Assembly: GCF_002414005.1 (NCBI RefSeq)
Contig: NZ_DHYG01000008.1
Location: forward strand, 29,914 to 93,913
Length of the DNA: 64,000 bases
Direction: 5' to 3'
DNA from: Psychrobacter sp. UBA5136
GTDB taxonomy: Bacteria > Pseudomonadota > Gammaproteobacteria > Pseudomonadales > Moraxellaceae
Each line of letters starts with the position of its first letter. Within the stretch, counting starts at the first letter, position 1. Shown piece after piece: positions 53,715 to 62,069 of the stretch. The notes below the pieces were generated by a model. The model was not told the origin of the DNA. It did not search any database and was given only the letters and a program-made list of their open reading frames with translations. A program made the translations under genes and the position numbers.

Positions 53715-54383
53715 ATGACCTATTATTTTGGGTTCATCCCTTCAGACAAGTTAAAAGCGCTAATTATGGAAGCCGAGCAAGTGGTTGCATCCGATGAAAA
53801 AGTAGATTATTACCTTTATCGCGATGCCCTTACCCATCAAACGGCGCGTGATCTTATCGATAATTTATTGGTGGGATTGGTTGAGATTATTCCAAATCCG
53901 GAACGCCAAGCCTCTATGCGTAAAGTGGTCGGCACGGTCGAAAAAGCGACGGATACCTTGCTGAATATCTTACTTGGTAAAGAAAATAACGAGGAAGTGT
54001 TGCCAAGCTTTCATTTTTTGCGGGACAAAGCGACCTTTATTGATAATGAAGGCGAGAAGCGTATCGGTTTTAAATTGTCCGACGCAGACGCTCAAACCAT
54101 TGAGAAGGGTTTTGCGGCTATCTCCCCTGAGCACGTAGATATGAAAACGTTTAAAACCGCGCTTGAAACGATGAACGAAGAGACATTGACGCACTTTATT
54201 AGCCGCTATGCCGAAACCTTAAAACTCGGCATGATTAAACGCAAATCTGTGCCAGTTGCCAAAGCTGCTATCGATAAAGGGATGACCATGGCTTTGAATA
54301 AGTTACTGCCTGACCTGCCAGATGCGTCATTAAACCGTTTGGCCAATTATTATCGTCCTTTTATCGTAAAAAAGCCTGAATAG
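53715..54383 (+). CDS. conserved-looking protein of unknown function
   Basis: 222 residues from ATG 53715 (ACAGGAG seven bases upstream; an earlier TTG at 53643 is unlikely). Mostly helical by composition, no signal peptide or membrane span, few Cys. Notable segments: YYFGFIPSDKLKALIMEAEQ, HQTARDLIDNLLVGLVEIIP and KAAIDKGMTMALNKLLPDLPD. I do not recognise a family. About 100 bp separate it from hpt in the same direction, with a palindromic operator candidate between, so it is probably a separate unit. Confidence 0.75.
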   Translation: MTYYFGFIPSDKLKALIMEAEQVVASDEKVDYYLYRDALTHQTARDLIDNLLVGLVEIIPNPERQASMRKVVGTVEKATDTLLNILLGKENNEEVLPSFHFLRDKATFIDNEGEKRIGFKLSDADAQTIEKGFAAISPEHVDMKTFKTALETMNEETLTHFISRYAETLKLGMIKRKSVPVAKAAIDKGMTMALNKLLPDLPDASLNRLANYYRPFIVKKPE

Positions 54384-54430
54384 TGGCTATATTAGCAACT
54401 AATATGTTTTTATTAAGGCGGTAGTGTTGG

Positions 54431-54456
54431 GCAAATTTATTAAAATTTGCTAAAAT
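54431..54456 (+). promoter_or_regulatory. palindromic operator candidate and -10 upstream of hpt
   Basis: Perfect palindrome GCAAATTT-ATTA-AAATTTGC (54431-54450) immediately followed by TAAAAT (54451-54456), which reads as a -10 box. A repressor bound here would block the promoter. The GCAAA/TTTGC arms recall PurR sites but are spaced further apart than the classical 16-bp PurR box. Role inferred. Confidence 0.5.
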
Positions 54457-54485
54457 AGGCGGCACTTTTATCAAAGGCGCAACTC

Positions 54486-55049
54486 ATGACCCAAATTAGT
54501 AATCAAGAAATCGAACAAACCCTGCGCAATTCAGAGTGCCTTATCAGCAGTATCGAAGTAGCTGCTGCTTATGAGCGCTTGGCCGCCCAGCTCAACCTAC
54601 ATTATGCCGGTTTAAACCCAATCGTTATGGTCGTTATGAACGGCGGACTTATCCCAGCCGGTCAACTATTGACCCACTTGACGTTCTACCATCGCATGCA
54701 CTATATCCACGCGTCACGCTATCGCGATAACGCGGGCACCAGTGAGCTGAACTGGAAGTTTAAGCCCGATGTCAGCATTGAAGGCGAGCATGTATTGCTG
54801 ATTGATGATATTTTTGATGAAGGCATCACGCTAAAAGCCATTGTTGAAGAACTGGGTCGGGAAAACCCTGCATCAATTAACTCTTGCGTGCTACTCAATA
54901 AAGTTCACGACCGCAAAATTAATGACTTTAACGTTGATTTTGTGGGAATTGACGTTGCAGACCGTTACGTCTATGGCTGTGGTATGGATTTTCATGGTTA
55001 CTTACGTCATTTGCCGGGTATCTATGCCATCAAAGAAGACAAAATCTAA
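54486..55049 (+). CDS. hpt: hypoxanthine(-guanine) phosphoribosyltransferase
   Basis: 187 residues, type I phosphoribosyltransferase of purine salvage: transfers phosphoribose from PRPP to hypoxanthine (and perhaps guanine). The PRPP loop VLLIDDIFDEGITLKAIV is near residues 102-119, preceded by MVVMNGGLIPAGQLL, and the purine-binding part FVGIDVADRYVYGCGMDFHG follows. Length matches Hpt. The short upstream region contains a palindrome over a -10 box, so transcription is probably repressor-controlled. A strong terminator follows. Confidence 0.9.
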   Translation: MTQISNQEIEQTLRNSECLISSIEVAAAYERLAAQLNLHYAGLNPIVMVVMNGGLIPAGQLLTHLTFYHRMHYIHASRYRDNAGTSELNWKFKPDVSIEGEHVLLIDDIFDEGITLKAIVEELGRENPASINSCVLLNKVHDRKINDFNVDFVGIDVADRYVYGCGMDFHGYLRHLPGIYAIKEDKI

Positions 55050-55067
55050 ATACAGAGTGTTCAATAT

Positions 55068-55096
55068 AAAAAAGCATCCAAAACGGATGCTTTTTT
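55068..55096 (+). terminator. Rho-independent terminator after hpt
   Basis: Stem AAAAGCATCC / GGATGCTTTT around AAAAC, then further T. Classical. Confidence 0.9.
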
Positions 55097-55200
55097 ATTT
55101 GGTTATAATTTTAAACGCTAAATAAACGACATCTTTTAGATGAATCAATTAGCGGGTTTATCCACCGCTATCCTTAACGTCGTTTTTCTTACGATGCCCT

Positions 55201-57450
55201 CTACTCTACCAATTTTTCAAACTGTAAACTCAAGCCCGTTTGACGCATCGTTGGCGTTGATAGTGCGCGAGTTAATGCCGAATTGGTACTAAAAATGGAG
55301 ACTCGTTTTTTGGCTCGTGTCACAGCGGTATAAATCAACTCTTGGCTTAGCAAGCGCGCATTACTATCATCAAAGCTAACCGCCACATGGTCAAATTCTG
55401 ACCCTTGGGATTTGTGAATGGTCATGGCATAAGCAGTTGCAATCATCTCATCACTGAGCATATTAATATTAATACCCTGCTTTTTGTTTTCAAAGAATAC
55501 CTGTAAGCGCCCTTTTTCGGTTTGTAGGCAGATACCGATATCGCCGTTAAATAGACCCAGCTCATAATTATTTTGTAACACCATGACTGGTCGTCCGTGA
55601 TACCAAGGCGATTTGGACAAAGGTAGCTTTAACAAGCTCTTATGCTGCTCGCTTAGATAGTTGTTAATGTAATGGTCACCGCAGCGGCCATGATGTCCCG
55701 CTGTTAGTACTCGAAAGTGATTGAGTGTATCCATAAGCTCGCCAAAGTCAGTAAGGCATTCTTTAGTTGGCATGGATTTCGCTGTTTTGGTTTTGCTTAG
55801 TGTTTTTTGGGTTTGCTTGAAGTACTTGAGGTGGTTATTAAATAGTTCTTTAAGGTGTTGGTAACTACTTAGGCTATTTTTTATCTTATTAGTTGTTATA
55901 TCACTGTCGGTTTCTTCATGAGCACCAGTCATTAGATGATAAAACTCTAATGCCGCATCTTTTTCAAGCAGCTGCCAAACGGCTGACATTTTCTGTGTAC
56001 TGCTCTCGCCTTTATCTGTTTGATTAATCAGTTTAGCAAGCTGACCAATGCCTGAGTCTTCTTTAAAACGGCGACTGGCGACTAAGCGCTGATGCACGTC
56101 TTGTAGCGCTGGTATGCGACACAAATCTGCCAATACTGCCCCTGCATCGACCGCGGCAAGCTGATTGGCGTCTCCAAGTAGTATCAGCCGCGCGTTAGGC
56201 TTTATCGCACTCACTAGATGATTGGCGAGCTCTACCCCAAGCATAGAGGCTTCATCGACGATAACGATATCTTCGCTGAGCGGATTATCCTTACGATACC
56301 GCGGTCGCCCGCCCTGCCCAATGCCAAGCAAGCGATGGATGGTCTTCGCCTCTGGCAGCTGTAAAGCAACTCCGGCTTGCTGTATGGCGTCCTGTAACGA
56401 CTCTTGCATACGCTGAGCGGCCTTCCCCGTCGGAGCAGCCAGTGCTAAGTTGGCTTTTGATTCGCTGCTTTGCTGGCTCGTAGCTTGTTCTTGCTGCAAC
56501 GCCATGACTAACTGCGCCACGGTAAAGGTCTTACCCGTTCCTGGCCCGCCCGTGATGATGCTAAATGCAGAACGGTTTGCCATGTGAATGGCATCCTGTT
56601 GTTCGGCATTAAGTAGCGGGTTAAGCGCTATTGGTAATTCTATAAGGGTTTGGTTTTTGATACGTACGACATGCTGCGCTAAGGCGTACTCTGCTTGCCA
56701 AGTACGATGTAGCCATAAGGTAATTCTGCTTATATCGTTGTTTGAGTTTTTATCTACTTGGAAGATAATAGGTTTTGCAGTGTCATTTTCTTTACTCTCT
56801 TCTTTTGTGTTGTTGGTAAGGAGTGAATGGTTATTTAGTATTTGTTTAAACTTACTTAGGCTATTTTCTATTGAAAGAGCGTTATTTGCAATGTCTTTTA
56901 GTGAGAGATAAAGCTTAGCGCAGGCGTTTCGGCGCTGACTTAATAACCGCTTGTCATATATGGTTAATGTAGACTGACGCAGCGCGGTATCCCAAATCAA
57001 CTCGTCTTCTAGCAACTCAGCAGCCGTTAAATTCGTCATATCGCTGCTTAAAAATACGGATAAAAGTGGCTGTAGTAAAGGCTGCAATAACTGCTGCTGC
57101 CAAGCAAATAATCTCGCATCATCGTCGAGAAATTCCACATCAAGAAAATCAACACGAATATCATGAGTAGCAGTATCAAGCACCAATACGGTATGCCCCT
57201 CTTCTAAACGCTGCACCAGTACTTCAAATAGCGTCTCAAACAACCAATTTTGATTGTCTTTAGTGTCAGTCGCCTCACTCTTTAGCAACTGATTTTGGTA
57301 GGCTGTTTGGGTTTGCGCGCGGCGCTGCAATAAATACTGACTGATCGTTGTCGCCCAACTGCTGCCCACATCCTCGCTCACGAGGTTTTGAGGAGTATTG
57401 GTTGCTTTTTCCTGCTTGCCTACGCCGTTCATACTTTTAACATTACTCAT
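55201..57450 (-). CDS. recD: exodeoxyribonuclease V alpha subunit RecD
   Basis: 749 residues, RecD1 helicase of RecBCD. Walker A ITGGPGTGKTFTVAQLV, motif II IVDEASMLG, GDANQLAAVDAGAVLADLC (motif III) and the end motif TAYAMTIHKSQGSEFDHVAV with YTAVTRAKKRVSIF are in order. RecD is the 5'-3' motor of RecBCD in double-strand break repair and foreign-DNA degradation. It is longer than E. coli RecD (608 residues) through polar insertions near residues 195-250 and 520-590 (NTKEESKENDT, HEETDSDITTNK). It follows recB by 38 bp. Confidence 0.93.
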   Translation of the reverse strand: MSNVKSMNGVGKQEKATNTPQNLVSEDVGSSWATTISQYLLQRRAQTQTAYQNQLLKSEATDTKDNQNWLFETLFEVLVQRLEEGHTVLVLDTATHDIRVDFLDVEFLDDDARLFAWQQQLLQPLLQPLLSVFLSSDMTNLTAAELLEDELIWDTALRQSTLTIYDKRLLSQRRNACAKLYLSLKDIANNALSIENSLSKFKQILNNHSLLTNNTKEESKENDTAKPIIFQVDKNSNNDISRITLWLHRTWQAEYALAQHVVRIKNQTLIELPIALNPLLNAEQQDAIHMANRSAFSIITGGPGTGKTFTVAQLVMALQQEQATSQQSSESKANLALAAPTGKAAQRMQESLQDAIQQAGVALQLPEAKTIHRLLGIGQGGRPRYRKDNPLSEDIVIVDEASMLGVELANHLVSAIKPNARLILLGDANQLAAVDAGAVLADLCRIPALQDVHQRLVASRRFKEDSGIGQLAKLINQTDKGESSTQKMSAVWQLLEKDAALEFYHLMTGAHEETDSDITTNKIKNSLSSYQHLKELFNNHLKYFKQTQKTLSKTKTAKSMPTKECLTDFGELMDTLNHFRVLTAGHHGRCGDHYINNYLSEQHKSLLKLPLSKSPWYHGRPVMVLQNNYELGLFNGDIGICLQTEKGRLQVFFENKKQGININMLSDEMIATAYAMTIHKSQGSEFDHVAVSFDDSNARLLSQELIYTAVTRAKKRVSIFSTNSALTRALSTPTMRQTGLSLQFEKLVE

Positions 57451-57488
57451 CGTTTATCCGTCTGTATCATTATTCTTAGATTATTTAT

Positions 57489-60400
57489 TTAAAAAACACT
57501 GGGGCTACCAAACATCTCATCCAACGCATCAATTAGCTCAAATGGTATTTGCCACTGAATCCGTCCATAATCCTGCGTACCTTGTGAGTCGATACCGCGC
57601 AAGAATACATACTCTACGGCGCCCAAATACTGTGTTTCATTGCCGATGTAACCCTTTAAACGCAGACGCAAAAATCGATGTAAAGCAACCTGATAAATGG
57701 CAGCCTGTAACCAGTACCCTGCTTTATTCATGGCTGCGCTTAGGTTTGTTTGGTTGTAATTGCTTAGGCTATTTCCCAAATAGTTACTTTTATAATCGAC
57801 CACGTAATACTTGCCAGCGTACTCATAGACAAGGTCGATCTCACCGCGCAAATAACGATAAATATGGTTAGTAAACTGCGCCGTAAGCTCAATATGCTTC
57901 TCAGGCTCATCAGGTAAATATTGTTTGAAGACGCGGTTGATATGCTCAGGGGTAAAGTCCTCTGACAACCCCATGTTAAAGCTAAGCTCAGCAATACGCT
58001 GTCTAGTCGGTATGGCTTTTAAAGGCTGACCAGAAGCCAATAACGGGGCGGCCAATACATCTGCTACCCAAGTCATCAGCTCATCATGGGTAGCACCTAG
58101 TTGATTGGTTTCTGTTAGATTTGTGCCTTCATCCGTCTCTGGCGCTGCTTGTTTTTGCTGCAATCGCTGTTGCGTCATAGCACTGGCATAGCTAATCGGC
58201 AGTTGATACTGACGAATGCTTTGGTCAATAATCACTGACCATTTGCTATTATCAGTAAAATCTATTTTTTCAAAGATCTCATGCAAAAAGGTACCAGCAT
58301 TTGCCCCTTTTACAAAGCGAAACCGAATGTTATCACTGGTGATGGGGTTGCCAGTATCGCTACTACCACCATTGAGCAAGCCCTGTTGAATCTCCCTGTC
58401 ATCTACAGAGTTAGTAGCCAGATTTATACTGTCGGTTAGATCTAAATCATCCTCTACCCCATCATCAAACACAGCCAACGCTTGGCTTTGCTCATTCAAT
58501 TGCCGCGATAGTGCGGTAAAGCTGGTCTTAGCCCAGCCCCTAAACGTGCTAAGTTGTATCTGAGCATAAGCGCTTTGGTAATCGATACGCTTTATTGAAT
58601 CTGCCTCAGAAAAAGAATCCGCATTGTCAGACTGTTGAGGCATTTTTTTGGTCTTAAGCATGCTTTCAGCGATGGGCTCAATAACTGCGCATTCTAGCCA
58701 GCCGATATAAGGCTGCAATCTATCCGGCAGTGCAAACTTATGATCCGCGCAGCTTAACCATTGCAGGCTTGGCTTACGTTCAGCATCGGTTTTGTTATAG
58801 CCATCTTTAAGCACCATGTATAACTGCTCACTAGCACGCGTAAAGGCTACGTAGCCCAATCGTCTCAGCTCTTCATAGTTTTCTGTGGTTTCAAACTGGG
58901 CATAATAGTCTGTTGGTTTGTCGCCTTTAGCAGACTTACTATAGCGCTTACCCTTACAGGCAGACAGACGGCGTTCTGTTTTGTTCCCTTCTAATTCATA
59001 ATCATATAAAAACAAATTATGGTCACTACGGCCGCCCGCTTTAGGACTGGCGCCATCCATGCCAACGACATAGACAATCGGGAATTCAAGCCCTTTAGAC
59101 TTATGAATGGTCATAAGCTGCACCCCTGACTCGGTCGGCAGAGGCTGCTGCTGGGCCCACTCTGGCGTGCGGCGGCTATTCATGTTTTTCTTATACCATG
59201 CCAGCAGCTCATGCTCACCGATATGCATGCCATGCTGCGCCAAAATATCAAGCAGATGCCGCAAATCCATCAAGTAGCGCGCGCCGTCTTCTAAGTCAGC
59301 AAGACCAACCCAGACGTTGTGGCTTTTTGCTTGTCTATCAGATAATAGGCTGCCTTGTTTATCCTCTCCGCTCACCATAGGATTGCGGCCAAACAAATAA
59401 TGCAATGCCGATAAAATACCGTTGTGCTGCCAATGCGAGGCAGCAGTCTTTAAATACAACTGAAAGTCCTGATAGCGCTGTTTTAACTCGGCTTGTTCCG
59501 CGTCTATTTCGCTGTTAGTGCTCGCTTTATCAAACTGTCCGCTCGTTTGGTCTGTATTGGTCTCACTTTCATCATTATCATCGTCAAGCATCAATGCTTG
59601 TACATCGTTCAGACTCATCTGATAAAAATTACTGGTCAATACGCGGTTAATGATGTCGCGGCGATGAGGACGTAGCATTGCTTCTAGTAAAGCCGCCAAG
59701 TCAGCAGCAATAGGCGTATCAAAGACATTTTTTTCAGCGGTTTCTAGCGTTGGGACACCAAGCTTGCCGAGCATATCCTCAACTTGCTTTAGCTCATGCT
59801 TGCGGCGACCAAGCACACCAATGTCATTTGGCTTGATGGGCCGTCCTTCTATCGTTTGCTCGCTTGCCAACAGTGCCGCAATGTGCAGCGCGGTTAGCTC
59901 AAAAGCATTATGCTTGGCGTGCTTGTCATAGGGCAGATGAATCACACTTACAGGGCTATTGGATAAAATGCCAACATTTTCCGCTTGCTCCTTGATTTCA
60001 CCTTCTACAGACGTTTGCCATGAAAGGCGCAAATCCGTATTGGCGGCCGTGATATGCTGATAGTAGATGCTCTTACCCAGCTGCGCCAATTGACTGGCTG
60101 TATCAGAAATAGAGTCTTGTGAAATAGTATCTTGTGAATCTATAACAGGCGTCGGTCTACCAAACCAGTGATTTAACGCCGTAATCAAACGCTCATTAGA
60201 GCGCCGATTGACATCAAGAGTCATAATCCTATCTTTAGTAAACTTCGCTTTCATGGCGTTATAATTGGCAACGTCACCGCCGCGAAAACCATAAATCGCT
60301 TGTTTTGGATCGCCAACCAGCAAAAGAAAGCCGCGACCACCGCTCTGGTTCACACCATCCGTATTTTTTGACAAGTAGATACGCTCAATCATGCGCGCCT

Positions 60401-62003
60401 GCTCACCATTGATATCTTGCGACTCATCAATCAAGGCTACCGGATAATGATGGCGAATATAACGTGCTAAGCGCTCGCCTTGTCTGCCTGATAAAGCTTG
60501 GTTTAAGCGCACCATTTGCAAGGCAAAAGTGGTCTCGCGGCGCGTTTCTAATATCGAAGGCAGCTTTTGTCGCACTTTTAGGGCGATATCACGGTTAAGG
60601 TTTTCTATAAGGGCGTCAAGATATTGCTCAATTTGCTCGGTATAATGACGTAATGCTGCTAATAATTGAATACCTCTAACATTAGCGAGTATTTGGCGCT
60701 GTTCATCAAATTTCTTTTTAAAAAGTGTGCCGCCATCTTGTTCACTGATGAAAAGATCAGGCACTAAGCCATAAAAACTTTCAGAATCAGCATCTAAATT
60801 TGCGAAAAAAGCACCATCATATTGATGAATCAATTTTTGAATAGTAACAATAGCGTATATCGTTTTCCCAAATCTACCCCCTTTTTTTAGCCCTTTTTCA
60901 ATACCAAACTCTATATCAAAATACGGCTCAACATCCTTTAAATCACAATTTTTAAAGGCATCTAATGCTTGCTGATAAGCCGCAAAGTCGATTTCTTCAC
61001 CCATCTCAACCGTTTCAATCGGCGTTGAGATAAACTGCATGGATTTTTGCGCGACGCTAATGTGGTCGGCAGGCGCGGTCAAACGCTTGGTGTGCTGCAA
61101 CAACTGATAAATTTCAGGCTTTTGATTGTATAAATAGCTGTGATGCGCGCGTACCGTGTCATGAATGATGCTCTCTAGGACTAACTGTTCTTGGTCGCTG
61201 ATTTGGATACCTTGCTGATATCCGGTCTCGGCGCTATATTCAGACAGCCACTTTTGTGACAAACTATCTAAAGTACCGACAAATAGCTTATCTAGCGTCG
61301 TTAGCACCAAAGCGCAGCGCCTCATGGCATCTGCCAACGGATAATCTTCGGTATGATCCAAAAGATACATTAATAAATAGCTATTAATAGGATCCGCTAG
61401 CAAATTTGCATTACCTGACAGTTTGGCTTTTTCCGCTAACCACTCTTCACGTTTCTGTCGTTGCTCTGCGCTGACTTTTTTATCTGGCTGCTCGTTTTTT
61501 GACAAGCTATTGTCTAACGCTTCAGCATTAGCATTGGCATTATTTTTATCCACAAAAAGCTGCGGGTAAAGAGTAGGATGCGTGCTTGGGTTTGCTTGGA
61601 CGTTATTTAGCCATTGTAATAACTGATAAAAATCAACCAAACGGTCATGGATACGCTGGCGCATTTCAGCAGCAGCAGCGCGGGTGAAAGTGGTGGCAAT
61701 AATATGCTCAGGCGCCCGTTTGGCTTCGATAAGTAGGCGCAGAACAATACCGGTCAGAGTCCACGTTTTACCCGTACCAGCTGAGGCTTCTATCAGATAC
61801 TTACCGTTTAATTTGATACGAATCGCTGGCGGTTCTACTGGCTTATTCGCACTCTTATCAGCTGTGTCATTCGTTAAATCGTCATTCGTTAAATTGTCGG
61901 GTCTGGTATGGCTATAATTATCATTATTATAATCACCACTATAGGTATGGCCGACATTATCTAAGCCATGAGCAGTATTGATAGCGTTGTTGTATTGATC
62001 CAT
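57489..62003 (-). CDS. recB: exodeoxyribonuclease V beta subunit RecB
   Basis: 1504 residues (E. coli RecB about 1180). Helicase motif I EASAGTGKTWTLTG near residues 73-86, motif II VALIDESQDINGEQ, GDPKQAIYGFRGGD, LMTIHKSKGLEFPIVYVVG and YVAFTRASEQLYMVL are intact. The nuclease domain near the end has GEIDLVYEYAGKYYVVDYKSN with the catalytic Asp, Asp, Lys, so the enzyme should cut DNA and respond to Chi. Extra length: a 60-residue Asn/Asp-rich N-terminus and several polar insertions (for example an acidic stretch DDDNDESETN near 845). Middle gene of recC-recB-recD. Confidence 0.94.
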   Translation of the reverse strand: MDQYNNAINTAHGLDNVGHTYSGDYNNDNYSHTRPDNLTNDDLTNDTADKSANKPVEPPAIRIKLNGKYLIEASAGTGKTWTLTGIVLRLLIEAKRAPEHIIATTFTRAAAAEMRQRIHDRLVDFYQLLQWLNNVQANPSTHPTLYPQLFVDKNNANANAEALDNSLSKNEQPDKKVSAEQRQKREEWLAEKAKLSGNANLLADPINSYLLMYLLDHTEDYPLADAMRRCALVLTTLDKLFVGTLDSLSQKWLSEYSAETGYQQGIQISDQEQLVLESIIHDTVRAHHSYLYNQKPEIYQLLQHTKRLTAPADHISVAQKSMQFISTPIETVEMGEEIDFAAYQQALDAFKNCDLKDVEPYFDIEFGIEKGLKKGGRFGKTIYAIVTIQKLIHQYDGAFFANLDADSESFYGLVPDLFISEQDGGTLFKKKFDEQRQILANVRGIQLLAALRHYTEQIEQYLDALIENLNRDIALKVRQKLPSILETRRETTFALQMVRLNQALSGRQGERLARYIRHHYPVALIDESQDINGEQARMIERIYLSKNTDGVNQSGGRGFLLLVGDPKQAIYGFRGGDVANYNAMKAKFTKDRIMTLDVNRRSNERLITALNHWFGRPTPVIDSQDTISQDSISDTASQLAQLGKSIYYQHITAANTDLRLSWQTSVEGEIKEQAENVGILSNSPVSVIHLPYDKHAKHNAFELTALHIAALLASEQTIEGRPIKPNDIGVLGRRKHELKQVEDMLGKLGVPTLETAEKNVFDTPIAADLAALLEAMLRPHRRDIINRVLTSNFYQMSLNDVQALMLDDDNDESETNTDQTSGQFDKASTNSEIDAEQAELKQRYQDFQLYLKTAASHWQHNGILSALHYLFGRNPMVSGEDKQGSLLSDRQAKSHNVWVGLADLEDGARYLMDLRHLLDILAQHGMHIGEHELLAWYKKNMNSRRTPEWAQQQPLPTESGVQLMTIHKSKGLEFPIVYVVGMDGASPKAGGRSDHNLFLYDYELEGNKTERRLSACKGKRYSKSAKGDKPTDYYAQFETTENYEELRRLGYVAFTRASEQLYMVLKDGYNKTDAERKPSLQWLSCADHKFALPDRLQPYIGWLECAVIEPIAESMLKTKKMPQQSDNADSFSEADSIKRIDYQSAYAQIQLSTFRGWAKTSFTALSRQLNEQSQALAVFDDGVEDDLDLTDSINLATNSVDDREIQQGLLNGGSSDTGNPITSDNIRFRFVKGANAGTFLHEIFEKIDFTDNSKWSVIIDQSIRQYQLPISYASAMTQQRLQQKQAAPETDEGTNLTETNQLGATHDELMTWVADVLAAPLLASGQPLKAIPTRQRIAELSFNMGLSEDFTPEHINRVFKQYLPDEPEKHIELTAQFTNHIYRYLRGEIDLVYEYAGKYYVVDYKSNYLGNSLSNYNQTNLSAAMNKAGYWLQAAIYQVALHRFLRLRLKGYIGNETQYLGAVEYVFLRGIDSQGTQDYGRIQWQIPFELIDALDEMFGSPSVF

Positions 62004-62069
62004 AAAAAATCACTTGTTCAAATTCGTACCATTAACATCATTATTATTTACTATTAAAAACAAACCGCC

